A DNA stretch of 64,000 bases from Poronia punctata (lineage: Eukaryota; Ascomycota; Sordariomycetes; Xylariales; Xylariaceae): positions 117,920 to 181,919 of the forward strand of contig MU401520.1 of the NCBI GenBank assembly GCA_022579005.1, read 5' to 3'. The notes beneath the pieces are model-generated. The model did no database searches, had not been told where the DNA came from, and saw only the letters and a list, made by a program, of their open reading frames with translations. Within the stretch, counting starts at the first letter, position 1; every line of letters starts with the position of its first letter. A program made the position numbers and the translations under genes. Below, piece after piece: positions 44,642 through 56,297 of the stretch.

Positions 44642-46386
44642 ATGATGGATTCGGCAACTACGACCGGCTTGGAGACTAGAGCCGCTGATGCTTCTAGCGC
44701 TTCCCAACGCCGGACAGAGGAACAAGAGAACCTAACTGGGACGACTGCTGCGTCAAAACGGTCAGATAATGGACCACAGAAGACACTCATAAGGAAATAC
44801 AGACATGTTGCTGCTGTCCACTCTCAAGCGCGGCCCTCTACCTTGAGTCACGAGACGCAGGCGTCTCCCAGTTTTGTCGGTTTCCGAAACTTGATGGTTA
44901 TTGTGTTGGGTAAGTTGAAGCTGGAGCATCTTTTCTGTCGGACATCAGCTTGAATTTCGCTAATGAATGGCAGTCGTGGGGAATTTGAGACTGGTGATAG
45001 AGAATATGCAGAAGGTAAATTGATTCGTCCATCTGAGAAACGCTCACATGACCAGCATGCTAAATTGGGTTGATAGTATGGCAACCTCATATGCCTAACA
45101 TGTCACGATTTCCGAGGCAAAGACGTCAAGCTGGGACTGGCCCTATACATTCTAATCCCATGCCATCTCTTCATCGCCTATCTTCTCGAGCTCGTCGCTG
45201 CTAGGAAAGCTAGGATCTCGCGTGCCCAGGCTGTCTCTAGAGGTGGTTCATCGAGCCCAACCAGGGACCAACAGGTCTCGTTCCAGTCAACGTGGAGGAG
45301 GATCCGAATCTCACATCTACTCAATGCCACTCTAGCTCTCGCAATTCATAGTTGGGTTGTCTATTACCACATCCACCATCCCTTGATCGGTACCATCACC
45401 GAACTTCACATCATCATCGTCGCATTGAAGGTCATGTCCTACGCTCTCACAAACAGAGACCTGCGCCACGCCTACCTCCATCCGGTCAAGGGCGAGCTCG
45501 CCGCGCTACCCGAGATATACGCGACATGTCCTTACCCCGAGAACATCACCATGAGCAATCTAACCTACTTCTGGTGGGCCCCAACACTCATCTATCAACC
45601 CGTCTACCCCCGAACAGACAAGATCAGGTGGACATTCGTCGCCAAACGCCTCACCGAGACAGCCTGTCTAAGCGTCTTCATCTGGTTCTGCAGCGCCCAA
45701 TACGCCGCCCCCGTGCTCTGGAACTCTCTCGACAAGATGCACTCTCTCGACCTCGTCTCCATCGTAGAAAGACTACTGAAGCTATCCACCATCTCCCTCG
45801 TCATCTGGCTAGCCGGCTTCTTCGCCATCTTCCAGTCCTCGCTCAACGCCCTGGCCGAGGTCATGCGTTTCGGCGACCGCGCCTTCTACGACGACTGGTG
45901 GAATTCCGCCGGCCTGGGCGAATACTGGCGCCTTTGGAATAAGCCCGTCTACCAGTTCATGAAACGTCACCTCTTCTCGCCCTTGATGAGTAGGGGGTAC
46001 ACGGCTGCCAATGCCAGCTTCATCGTATTCTTCGTCTCGGCACTCTTGCATGAACTCCTCGTTGGCGTGCCTACGAAGAATATCATCGGTTCGTTACCAC
46101 TCTTATCCGTGTTCCTCTTTTCAACCTTGCAGATAACTAACTTGAACCCCTCAAAGGCGTCGCTTTCCTGGGCATGTTGGTCCAAATCCCACTGATCATG
46201 ATCACCCGCCCATTAGAGCAGATGAGGGGACGGAACGGGAAGCTCATCGGCAACGTCATATTCTGGGTCTCGTTCACTATCCTCGGCCAACCTTTCGCTG
46301 CCCTCGTGTATTTTTACGCGTGGCAGGCCAAATATGGCTCCGTATCCAAGAGGATGGGCATGCCCGAACCCGTCATGTCAGGATAG
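44642..46386 (+). CDS. DGA2: Diacylglycerol O-acyltransferase 1-type enzyme (MBOAT)
   Basis: Exons 44642-44909, 44974-45014, 45077-46088 and 46157-46386; phases close, giving 516 residues. A polar N-terminal ~85 residues precedes the first TM (RNLMVIVLVVGNLRLVIENM, across an intron). The DGAT1 core follows: VVYYHIHHPLIGTITELHII, VLKVMSYALTNRDLRHAYLH-like segment, NLTYFWWAPTLIYQPVYPRT, the FYDDWWNSAG motif (FYxDWWN), and the catalytic-His stretch FVSALLHELLVGVPTKNIIG. The last exon starts VAFLGMLVQIPLI. DGAT1/ARE enzymes use acyl-CoA to make triacylglycerol (or steryl esters) in the ER. FYxDWWN and the sequence around YxxxHHPLIGTxTE favour DGAT1 over sterol acyltransferase. The symbol follows yeast-type naming in oleaginous fungi. 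The third intron donor (GTTCGT) is weak but required by conservation. Confidence 0.9.
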
Positions 46387-46636
46387 AGGCTCCTGTCTCC
46401 TTTTTTTTCTTCGTCGTGGTTTTTTTTTAATTTGTTGTAGATATTGACCTATTCAATTTTTAATTACTTACAAGTATCCAACTCTTAACTACCCAGGATA
46501 AACAAAAGACTAAGCTTCGATCTATGGTACATGTATATAGCGTATTTCATGTACAAGGGCTCAAAAAGATTTCTTTTTCCTTCATATGTACGTACATCCT
46601 TCTAGATATGATTCCGGTTTATATCCTCTCCTCTGG

Positions 46637-48637
46637 TCATCGTGCATCTCTCTCTTCCCTCTCTATATCACTACTCCTTCTTGTCGGCGCCACATGAGCC
46701 AAATCCGTGCTAAGACTAGCAACGAACAAGGCAGCGTTGAAGATAGCCATCATATAGAACGGCGCGCCTGTCGACAGCGCGTCGAATAAGTAGCCGCCCA
46801 ATTTCGTGAGAAGCAGGATAGCCGCGCCACCGCACCAGGAGTACACTCCCGCGATAGAACCCTTGAGCTGGACGCGGGACACCTTTTCAGGGCCGGAGCG
46901 GCCGTCTCCTAGTAGAGCGTCTCTCTCGTCGTCGTCGTCGTCGTCCTCTCCATGGGATCCGAAGCCGAGAATCACGTCCCCGCCGAGGACGCCACGGCCG
47001 AGTGATCCCAGGCTGCATACTATGGCACCGATTTGGCTGATGCCTAGGAGGGCGGCTACGAGGAACACGACGGCGGACCCACCGCGGCCGTCCACATCTT
47101 TGAATTCGGGACTTGTGAGGCGCGGGAATATGGAGTAGCCGACGACTCCGAAGGCAGTGGCCACAAGGACACCCACGTTCATGCCCCTGTAGCGCCGTGC
47201 ATTTACATATCCGAACAGCGGGGCGCAGAGCAGCGCGATCAGTTGGGCAACGCCGCTCAACACTGAGGCCAGCACGTAGGCGGCGCGGCACTCGCGCTTC
47301 AGGTCTGGCGAGGGGTCGTTAGGCGATCCCTGGCAGAATCCGTGAGAGATGAAATACGCGTTGACATATAAAGGGACGAAGAGCGATATGGCGACTGTGC
47401 TGGCACGTGCAACGAAGCCGCCGAGATACCCGAGGGCGATATGTTGGTCAGTCGTACCAAGGCGGAGAGAGGATATCAGGAGATGGTGGTAGGGTAGAGG
47501 TTTTGCGGTCTCGATTTCCTTTCGCGCGCCACCATTATTCAACATCGCTCTGACTTGCGTTGTGACGGTTTGACCGGTAGAGGATGGCGCAGAGGAACCT
47601 CGTAGCTTCAGCCCGAGCAACATCCGCCATCCCTTAGCTTCCTCTCCTTGAAGTCCACGCAAGCCGAAGAATACGAAGACAGCCACGGCCAAGGAAACAG
47701 CACCCACGACGTAGAAGCTGTCCGTGATGGCTTGCGCCGGTGTGACCCCCTCTTTTTTAGAGAAATGCGCTGGGAGGGGTAGGAAGAGCGTAAGGGCGAC
47801 AAGTGCGCCGCATCCCGTAAATAAGCCAACATAGCCAGCGAGAGCGGACGGTCTGTGGCCTTTTGTATCGGGGGGAGAATGGGATCGTGATGATGAATAA
47901 GACGCTTGGCTGCCGTTGCTTGCTCGACGTGCAAGACTGTCCCGTCTGCCACTTGATACAGACCGGCTAAACCGCTCTGGGGTGATCGTTACGTCGCTCT
48001 CAAAACTCATGGCGAGGCTAGCGCGATGAGCCCGTGTGATTCTCAGTCTGTCACTGTCGTTATCATTATAGGTTCCATCCCCGTTACCGCGCCTCGCTGT
48101 ACTGCCAAGACCAGGCCCAACTTCCACCCCAGCATTTTCAGTCCCGGTCTGATCTGGAACCCCGGCAGCATCATCCGTACTGGCTGTACTCTCTCCACCA
48201 GTGAGTACAGGTAAGATGGCAGTGACCATAGTAGCAGAAGCTGTAGCGCCCAAGGCGAACATGATGCGCGCGAGGACCAAAGCAGGATATACATCACGGC
48301 ACTGGACGAATACGAAAAGACTAGCGCCGATGATGGTGTATCCGAGAACCGCAACCCACCTAACCCCGAGACGGTCGCTGAGTAGACCCCATACCGGACA
48401 CGCGACGAGAGCGACTATCTCGTCGACGAAGCCGAGGGTACCGACGATGTCGCCAACACCATGCTTGACACCTAGCAGATCCGTTATCACAAAGCTGACG
48501 GCGCTGTTGAGGAAGACGAGGAAGGAGATGCTGAACAGCGATATCCCAAGAAGGTACGTCGCTGCCTGCAAGGGCGTCGTCGCGGGGCTGAAGGGTATTA
48601 GACGTGACGTCAAGCCCGATGTCGTAAAGGGTGCCAT
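46637..48637 (-). CDS. Major facilitator superfamily transporter
   Basis: Single exon, 666 residues. About 12 TM helices in two bundles. The first bundle includes YLLGISLFSISFLVFLNSAV, VGTLGFVDEIVALVACPVWG and LLSDRLGVRWVAVLG, the latter being the MFS loop 2-3 motif (G-x-L-x-D-R-x-G). A long hydrophilic insert with Asp/Ser/Arg-rich sequence lies at roughly 165-265 between TM4-5 and TM6-7. The second bundle contains LGYLGGFVARASTVAISLFV, VLASVLSGVAQLIALLCAPL and a late acidic loop (DDDDDERDAL). Substrate is unknown. I recognise the fold but not the specificity. Converges with the DGAT1-type gene, with 250 bp between stop codons. Confidence 0.88.
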   Translation of the reverse strand: MAPFTTSGLTSRLIPFSPATTPLQAATYLLGISLFSISFLVFLNSAVSFVITDLLGVKHGVGDIVGTLGFVDEIVALVACPVWGLLSDRLGVRWVAVLGYTIIGASLFVFVQCRDVYPALVLARIMFALGATASATMVTAILPVLTGGESTASTDDAAGVPDQTGTENAGVEVGPGLGSTARRGNGDGTYNDNDSDRLRITRAHRASLAMSFESDVTITPERFSRSVSSGRRDSLARRASNGSQASYSSSRSHSPPDTKGHRPSALAGYVGLFTGCGALVALTLFLPLPAHFSKKEGVTPAQAITDSFYVVGAVSLAVAVFVFFGLRGLQGEEAKGWRMLLGLKLRGSSAPSSTGQTVTTQVRAMLNNGGARKEIETAKPLPYHHLLISSLRLGTTDQHIALGYLGGFVARASTVAISLFVPLYVNAYFISHGFCQGSPNDPSPDLKRECRAAYVLASVLSGVAQLIALLCAPLFGYVNARRYRGMNVGVLVATAFGVVGYSIFPRLTSPEFKDVDGRGGSAVVFLVAALLGISQIGAIVCSLGSLGRGVLGGDVILGFGSHGEDDDDDDERDALLGDGRSGPEKVSRVQLKGSIAGVYSWCGGAAILLLTKLGGYLFDALSTGAPFYMMAIFNAALFVASLSTDLAHVAPTRRSSDIEREERDAR

Positions 48638-49683
48638 GCTCGGCTTTTCGCTTTTCCCGTTCTTTCGACCTTCCTACTTTCTGGTTCTCGCTGCTCGTAA
48701 TCCTTCTATCCTCTACCGGCTGCTTTGCCTGCTGCTTTGGCTATTATCCCAAGGTTCTTATCATACTCGATACAGCATACGGTGTATAAGTATCGAGGGC
48801 GAAAAGGTTCAATGACGGACGTGATGTTGGGGGGTCGCGGGGTTCGAATACGTATCGTTTCAGCCGCCGAATGGCAAGGATCACTGGACATGAAAGGGTC
48901 GGCAAGTCTGGCAAGCTGCCAATCGTTTCATATGCTGGGTTTACATTAAGCAAGCCAAGTAAGAAAATTGTTAACTAGGACAGCCTGTAAGACTGAATTG
49001 ATGGCATCGAGCTGGAATGTGTTTTACGCTGCGCCTGTACGTGTAGATAGTTCCTGGACAGCACCGGTACTTGTTGTAATACCGAGTTCGCGCGCACCCT
49101 TTGAACTTGCTCGTCTTACTACCTACTCGTACGCGTAGAAGTTGTCGAGCCAATCAGATAGAAGAGTGCCTAGTATGTCTCCCCACATACTACCCCAAAC
49201 AGGTATATTACATCACTACTAGGGGGTCCACCCTTGGAAACCCCCTAGTATATACAATATGTACATCTACACATATGTCCCGTGAACCCAAGAATGCCTC
49301 CTCGAAGAGAAGTAAAGACTTACGATTGTTGAAACATGGGATGCACGTGGACAACATTATTGTTATTCTCACAGTTACAACCTGTTTGGCGCTGACTATA
49401 TAACCTACATAAACTGCAGGTTAGGCACACTGATGTATGTCACACAAAGAGCATATCATATGTATCAATGCCAACAGCCTCGAAACGAACAGTGTAACAT
49501 TAGAATCATGATATTCCTCAAAAGTATTTTATGACGCTTTTATCGATACCCATGCAACGATGGGAGAGGTTCCGCTGGTTATCTATCATCCTCGCTCTAT
49601 GGAGGGGCCATGTCGCTTCGTGAAAATGGCTCGTCTACCAAACGCCTGCAATGACGGAGGGTCTAATTCCCCGAACCCAATCT
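48638..49683. other. Intergenic region
   Basis: Upstream of the MFS gene and downstream of the TPR-J gene. It contains the better-formed copy of the GGGGGTCCACCC hairpin (49218-49249). No supported gene on either strand. Confidence 0.45.
49218..49249. repeat. Dispersed GGGGGTCCACCC hairpin motif, copy 2 (perfect 10-bp arms)
   Basis: ACTAGGGGGT (49218-49227) and ACCCCCTAGT (49240-49249) are exact reverse complements around a 12-nt loop CCACCCTTGGAA; within it TCCA and TGGA can pair again. The core is shared with the copy at 22214-22240. Confidence 0.85.
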
Positions 49684-49983
49684 TTACAATATACCATGTG
49701 TAATGCCCGAAGACCTTGCAAAGACAACGCAGATATACAACACAAGGAGCGTTGTCGCAAGCTCCAAGGGTAGGAAGATGAATCCAGCCGCCATTGCCAT
49801 GACTCCCCAACGGTGCCGGGCCACTTGACTGTCCAAGTCCCTTTCACGACGGACAAAGTCATGCAGGTTCCCGGAAGTTCGCGCGTGGTTTTCATGCCCG
49901 GATTCGTCTTCATCGTAATCGTCGAGATCTTGGTTCTCGTCCTCGTCTTCATCCTCATCCTCATATTCGTGCGGGTTTGATTG
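49684..49983 (-). other. In-frame reading frame after the TPR-J stop: acidic linker plus C-terminal TM (possible readthrough extension)
   Basis: Directly after the TGA at 49986-49984 the same frame stays open for 99 codons to a TAA at 49686-49684. It starts QSNPHEYEDEDEDEDEN, continues with DYDEDESGHENHARTSGN and DFVRRERDLDSQVARHRWGV, then a hydrophobic segment of ~25 residues (FIFLPLELATTLLVLYICVV in its centre), and ends FARSSGITHGIL. It looks like real protein: a biased but ordered acidic linker, then a tail-anchor-like span with nine polar/neutral residues after it. There is no ATG before the membrane segment. It could be a readthrough extension of the J-protein, part of an unseen splice form, or the 3' exon of another gene. 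The stop is followed by C, a context known to be leaky. Confidence 0.5.
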
Positions 49984-52188
49984 TCAACCGAAATGGAAGC
50001 CACCTGGGAACCCTTGAGCTCGTTGACGACCACCGCCGAACCCACCACCGGGGAAGCCTCCGCCGCCGCCGCCGCCGAAAGAAGCGCCCCCATTCATCAT
50101 GCTGAAAAGGATTTCAGGGTCGATTCCGCCACCCATACCGCCGCCGCCACCAAACATCTCTGTGGGATCGATCAAGTCTTCACCGCTGTCATAACGAGCA
50201 CGTTTTCTATAACCAAGTTAGCAAACGAGGTACACATAAGCGTAGAATATTAGAGGAGTCCGTACTGAGGATCGCTTAGGGTCTCGTATGCTTCTCCAAT
50301 ATCCTTGAAACGCTCAGCAGCACTTTCGTCGTCGCGGTTTTTATCAGGATGGTGGATAATAGCAAGTTTGCGATAGGCCTTCTTGATGGTGGCATCATCA
50401 GCATCTTTAGAGACGCCGAGGATTTTGTAGTAATCTTTGCGTTGGCTCTTCTTCAGCTCTAATTCTGCCTTCCGTATTTCTTTGGCAATGGTGCGGTCCT
50501 CGGGATCAAGTTCTTGGATCTTCTTCCACTCGCGCACGGCGTCTTCCCACTTTTCCGCCTGTCCCAGAGCATTGGCTTTGGTCTTACGCGCCTTTGTATA
50601 GGTGGGGTCCAAGGAGATTGCGCGTTCGCAATCAGCGACAGCCTCGTCGTACTGTTTCAGCTTCAACCGGCATAGCGCACGGTTCTGTAGAAGCTTCGAA
50701 TTGGTGCCGCGATTTGCAGGATCGACCTCCAACGCAGAGGTATACTTATTAAAAGCAGCTTGCCAACGTCCAGCTTTGTATTCAGCATTACCCTCCTCTT
50801 TCATCCGATCCAATTTCTGAACCGTCCTCAGCCACTTGACTGCGTCCCTGAAATCAGGATCGCCGCTCAGGGCCTTCCTGAAGTGTTGGATCGCTTTATC
50901 GTTTTCACCTTGAGCATAAAGTGCACGACCCCTGAGCACTAAAGCCTCCGGATCCTGGCTGTTTTGTCTCAGTAAGGACATGGCAACATTCTGCGCCTCT
51001 CCCAACGAATTGACACCACCCATTTTAAGGTACGCATTGCCCCTCATGAGCTGCCATTTTCGAGGCCTAGTAGCGCCAGGAGCTAGCAACTTTTCAGCTT
51101 GATCAATGGCATGCAAAACCATAGATCCACTAGTGCCGCTTTCGAGGGCACTCTGGGCAGCCCTCATGTGGTGCTGCATCTCCTTTGCGGCAGCCGTATC
51201 CTTAGCCGAAGGCGGCGGCTGGATGCGGCTGAAGGTTGTCATGGCCTCATCAGGACGTCCCAAGTTGGTGTAGATCCGAGCAAGGCGAAGTAGAAATTTG
51301 GCGTTCTGAGGGTCCAGGTCAACTGCTCTGGAGCAGTCTTCCAAGGCGTTGTCATACTGGCCATCTGACATATAAGCCGCAGCACGGTTACTGAGGTATG
51401 TCGGTGACTCGGGCATCAATTCGATAGCTGTTTAGGAATTAGTACGGCATTGAACTAAAGTCGAGCTCAAGGATGCGGTAATTACCCTGGGAATATTCCT
51501 TAATGGCCTTCTTATACTGCTTATCCTTGAAGGACTTGTTACCCAGAGACTTGTAGTTCTCTGCCTGCTCAGCATCACTCGGGACGGGGCTCGAGGGGTT
51601 TGACCGGTGGGGAGGTGGTGCTGGGCCTTCACCGTTGCTCTGCGGCTTCGGCCCATTGGTGGGGGTGGGGGAGCTGATGGGAACAGTGAAAGACTTCGGC
51701 GGTTGAGAAGGCGGCGAAGAGGGCGGCTGGGCCGAGTTCTCCTTATCGACGTCCATCTTCTCGAACGAGTTTCTGTCGCTCATGGCTGATAGGGCTGATA
51801 GACGCTTTATCTCGTCCGGGGGCAAATTAAGCGGATGTGTATTGGAATCAAATTTGCCTCGCCGTGACGAATCGGTAGATTGCCTCCCGAAGGAGCGTGA
51901 TGACTTCGACTTAGCTTGCTCGCGCTGGGTATGGGCCGGGGATGCGGGACGAGCCTTCTTGGTGGGAGATTTTTGGACCGACTTAGGAGGGGCGGCGGGA
52001 GGCTTAGCGGGCGACGAAGACTCCGGCCGAGGGGTAGGTTGTGAGTGCGAGTTTGAGTACGAGTGCGAATGCGATGGACGGCTGTGATGACTATGCGGGC
52101 TCTGTTGTGACGGTGTTGGAGGAATAGCAGTATCGTCACCAGAAGGTTGTTTCTTGGTAGACTTTTTTGGGTTGAAGAGGCCCTTCAT
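49984..52188 (-). CDS. TPR and DnaJ-domain co-chaperone (DNAJC7/TPR2-like)
   Basis: Exons, minus strand: 52188-51486, 51427-50266 and 50206-49984; phases close, giving 695 residues. The first ~200 residues are Ser/Pro/Lys-rich and disordered. TPR motifs begin at [20 protein letters not shown] (~213) and continue through [40 protein letters not shown] and [22 protein letters not shown] domain lies at ~555-630 ([38 protein letters not shown]) with an intact HPD, and exon 3 adds [11 protein letters not shown] Gly/Phe-rich tail ends GGFHFG at the TGA. Proteins of this type (human DNAJC7, yeast relatives) pass clients between Hsp70 and Hsp90. The frame continues past the stop; see the separate entry. 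Confidence 0.93.
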
Positions 52189-55100
52189 TGGAAAATAGAA
52201 GATTTCTCGGGAGCACTAAAAAAAGGTACTGCAACCTGAGCCATACAAAAAGTTGTTAGTAATAGGTGCATGACAGAGTAATGTCTGCTGGAATGTACCC
52301 CCCCTTCCGAAGCAAGTCGATAACCCCAACCGAAAAAATCCTGTACGTGCTAGGAAAAAACAGGCCAGTGGTACCTCGATAGGCAGAGGAATACAGTGGT
52401 CCACACCCCCAATCAGGTCTGTAAAGGCAGTGTTTCCTGACTAGAGGGAGTACCTAAGGCCGCCACCACTGCGCAAAACCAGCCCAGGTAGCTGGAATTG
52501 CGATCAAATTTTGGCGAACGGTCGCTAATTGCAGAGCTGTGATCCCTGCAAGTCCCCCCAACGCCTACGGCTCCGCACCACCAGCGATGGACAGGAGGAA
52601 GCATGACGGGGCCGACAGGAATATTCCAGAAACACAACAGAGAATATGAGCAGGAAAAGAACAATTCCCTTACCTCAAAGGTTGTCTTGATTCCTAGGCA
52701 GGCTCAAAAGGTTGCCGTGCTTCATGCAGGTCGTAACTGCCAGACCTAAGCAGGTCCTAGCTTGCAGAAGAGAAGTCTGTCAGGCAATAGATGGGGCTCG
52801 AGTATGACTGAATGTTTGGGGTCGCCTGATGCAGCAGAATCAACGCCTGCCTGCTAAACTTTCTCGGGCACTGTCGATTTATCTCGTCCGCTGTTCAATT
52901 GCTCGGCCCAATTGTGTCGCAATCTAGAGATCTTGATGCGATTCAGATCTAGAAGTGTCGGGTCCAGAATATCTTGAGGGGGTGGATTTTGCGCTATACT
53001 GGGAAGCAAAAACGTATGCACGCAAAAAGTGGGAGCTGGAAATACGTTGTTCGCTGAGGGCTCGCGGGTTGAAGCTGAAGCTTGGCAGAATATGTTTAGG
53101 CTCAAAAAGCAGTTGTTGCAGATGAAGTCGACAAAAAAGCAACCAAAATTCTCTCGTCTGAGGACCAGATAGATGAGAAAATGACGAGGAGAGTAGACAA
53201 ACGATTTATCAGCCACCTCGAGGAAAATCTACGTTACGAAAGGACAAACCCATAGCATAAGGAACAGCATAGCATACATAGCACAACACACCATAGGCAC
53301 AAGACAAGGGCACAGGCAGCATAGGCAGCACAAGGGGCGCGGACTGCATAGCGGAGAGGCTAGAGCACAGTCAAACTTGTACAAAAACAGAATATGATAG
53401 GCAGATTGACAACAAGTGAAAGCGTGAATAAAATCATCAGGCTGGGAAATGGATTATTGGGATTGGGAAATTTTTGTGAAATTTTGGACATGCAGTCAAT
53501 CAAGTTGCAGGGTCCTTTGATGTGAGCAACCGTCATCCCCCGGCACATGTTCCGGGTACCAGATCTTACCGCGCATCATGGCAGCCGGACACATGTCGAA
53601 TCTACTTGCAGGATACCCCTGCCACATCCACCCCCACAATGAATGACGACTGTCCAATATCCAAATTTTGGAGGCGCCGGCAACCAATGAGTACGTCGTC
53701 ACTGGGCTTGTTTATATCATTATTTATCTGTATTTGCCGGCGGTTACATTCTGAACGGCTGTACTTGCTGCAATACCTGCATTTTCCTGCACATTACAGT
53801 CATCTGTATTGAAAATTAAGGAGGTCTGTGCAAGCTTAACAAATTTCGGTACAAATGTGGCTGGTCCACCCTGCAGAGGTCAAAAACTGTAGCAAAATCT
53901 TTCGGTATCACAAAGCAAACGGTTTTGATCCGTGTCGAGTCGCACAAATCCATTCAGTTTGGACTGTGCAGGTTACAGACACAAGAATGACAGGCTATCA
54001 CATATTCCTTGAACATATGGCTTCTACGAGGTTAAACCTGGCTAACCTACCTATTGTACTCAGTACCTAATCCAGTAGTACCAAAAAGGCGGCACCAACT
54101 GACAGTAAACCCCTGACCCCAACCCCTGACGCAACATGGCCCGGCTCATCCTAGTGGTGAGCTACGCGTAAGTCGCCCAGCCACACTCCTACTCATAAGC
54201 TAATCAAACAAGGGGAGATGGCCTGACAGGGTGTCTACATGTATCATCTACTTTATATTAGATTCACAACCCACAGAAGCTTCGAGAATCGATCTTTAGT
54301 TTCTATGTCAACTTATGAACACATTATGCTTTTATACTACACGCTTTAAGATAGAGTGAAAGAGGATAACTATCTAGTTCTGACATATACTTACTCGTAG
54401 ATGCACATAGGACCAAGGTCAGCTTCTGATTATTGCTGGAATTATTTACTGTGTAACAAAGCTTACAAATCTTGTCTATCCTATATCAGATTCTGCTATC
54501 TATATACAAGGAGGTAACCCTTTAGCAATGAATGTAATTGTCTAGAATTGGTTTGAAGCTCATGATAAAGAAAAGTCGATGGTAGTTCTATGCCTAAGTA
54601 AGGCCTTGCTCTAAATACAGCCGGTCGGTTTTTTTGTCATAGTTTGCCAATACACACCTACGGCAGGTTCTACTCGTATGTGTTGTCTAGGTTGGGAAGC
54701 AGTTTACTAACAGAGAGTCAAGTAACCTATAACCTAACCAAGGACCGTCTTGACATACCTACCTAGTAAGAACTATAGGTATACCCATGATTTCAGTACA
54801 CAGGCTGTCTTTCGACGTTGTATATTTAGGTAGTGTGTCACCTGTTATTGTAACTGGCAATGGCATGTTAAAAGAAAAGGGGGTGCATCTGGTACCCTTG
54901 GTCCTCTCCATCAAAAGATAGACTGCAAAGCTTATACAACCCTGTGATGCAAAGATATTGGGCAGCAGGTGTGCCCATTCAGGTTTGTTTTGGCCAACAT
55001 ACCTAACATGGTCAGGCCAAACAGATGTATCAGGTTCTATAGCTGTATTTGAATCGGCTGGCTTATTTTCCAGAGGGGAACGTAGGTTATTTTATTTCTC

Positions 55101-56210
55101 AGTGCAATAGCTTTCCATAAAACCCATATAAAATCCAATTCCCCATAATCCTTTAGAGCCCAACTTAGTGATGTTGCATAATGAGAAACTATAAGACTGC
55201 TCTAGGTCACTACGAGGTTAGGAGGTGGGAGACGCGCTTAGCTCGAAACCGGACACGAGGACGGTGGTATATTGTATCGACCTAACCTACTGCAAAGGAA
55301 TGGTCCTCTTAAACTAGTCTATCGAGTTAGAATTTTAATCTCACAAATCCTAGAGGTTGCCGTTGCCTGAGCTTTGCAAGGCCTGGTTTAGGACAACATA
55401 CCTAGCTGTACCGTTCACGGACCGGGAGAAACATGGACAGAATATATCAGGTCACGCTACTCAACTGGATTAATTACCTCCTTACTTTGTATTTGGTCAT
55501 CAGGTCTGTGTTATAGGCATGTCTTGCAATATGGTTTGGAAGAGTTTGGTTTGTTTGACCTTACAGGGCGAGTGGGTTGTTGTTGCATTTGCCCCTATCC
55601 AATATTCCGTGTTGTTACTGCTACTTTCCTCACCCTACTCAGATCATCTCTATTTATTTACTTCTAGGGCCCCTGAGCTTAAGCATGATATAAACAATAT
55701 GTCCGGGCCCATGGAACTAGCAACTGAAGTGCACAGATTTTTTTTTCCAATCACCGGCTAGGTTCCTCTCTTGTTTTACAGAGCTCCTCAACGGCACGCC
55801 TAACTTACACCATAATATCTCTTCTGCTATCCTTTTAATTAGCCTCCTAAGATGCTCTTAAGTTAAACAAGCATTTTCTTTTACAACTTGATTGCCATAA
55901 GGAGAGGAGTTTTAAAGAGTCTTTGGAAATACCTACCATGTTCACTAACACAGGCTTAACATATGCTGTACCGACCTTGTTACACTTGGAAGAAACTACA
56001 CATTACGAGTAGATAGGCGGAACTGCTAGGTCCAAGCTCCAGACACCCATCACAGTATTCTGTATGTACTTCAGCATCTTGGTTAAAACTAGCAATGAAC
56101 CTGGCGATAGGTTTACTTGTTAGCTACCTACCATTGGCATGCACGATATAACACCCGATTGTTTATCCATCTGACACCAATCAGCAGCCTTGGTTGTTGA
56201 GAATCACATA
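52189..56210. other. Gene-poor region
   Basis: 4 kb with no gene I can support. A run of compatible minus-strand frames at 52854-53216 and the plus-strand sequence opposite it (about 52980-53110) looks like a decayed coding or transposon fragment, but I cannot name it. At 53260-53350 there is imprecise GCATAGGCA/GCACA-type short repetition. From 54 kb on the DNA becomes steadily more AT-rich, with TACCTAACC-type motifs. No RNA gene was found before 56211. Confidence 0.5.
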
Positions 56211-56297
56211 TCCTCCGTGGCGCAATTGGCTAGCGCGTTCGACTGTTATTCCAAACAGACCATCGAGAGGTTGACAGTTCAAGCCTGTCCGGGGGAG
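56211..56297 (+). tRNA. tRNA-Asn (GTT) with a 13-nt intron
   Basis: The 87-nt sequence folds as a cloverleaf. Acceptor stem TCCTCCG pairs with CGGGGGA (one T-G), discriminator G. D arm: GCGC/GCGC around AATTGGCTA. Anticodon arm: TTCGA/TCGAG around CTGTTA-A, anticodon GTT at 56245-56247. T arm: GACAG/CTGTC around TTCAAGC. The intron TTCCAAACAGACC (56249-56261) sits after position 37, the standard eukaryotic place. A T-run (TTTTT, 56308-56312) follows as Pol III terminator. The A and B boxes look intact. It is the last normal-composition element before the AT-rich retrotransposon block. Confidence 0.92.

Noticed and set aside
45352..45942. 196-residue Arg/His-rich frame overlapping the DGAT1-type gene
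   Set aside because: Shifted-frame shadow of a well-supported GC-rich exon.
48838..48858. GGGTTCGAATACG, resembling a T-loop
   Set aside because: The T-stem does not pair and no cloverleaf fits upstream.
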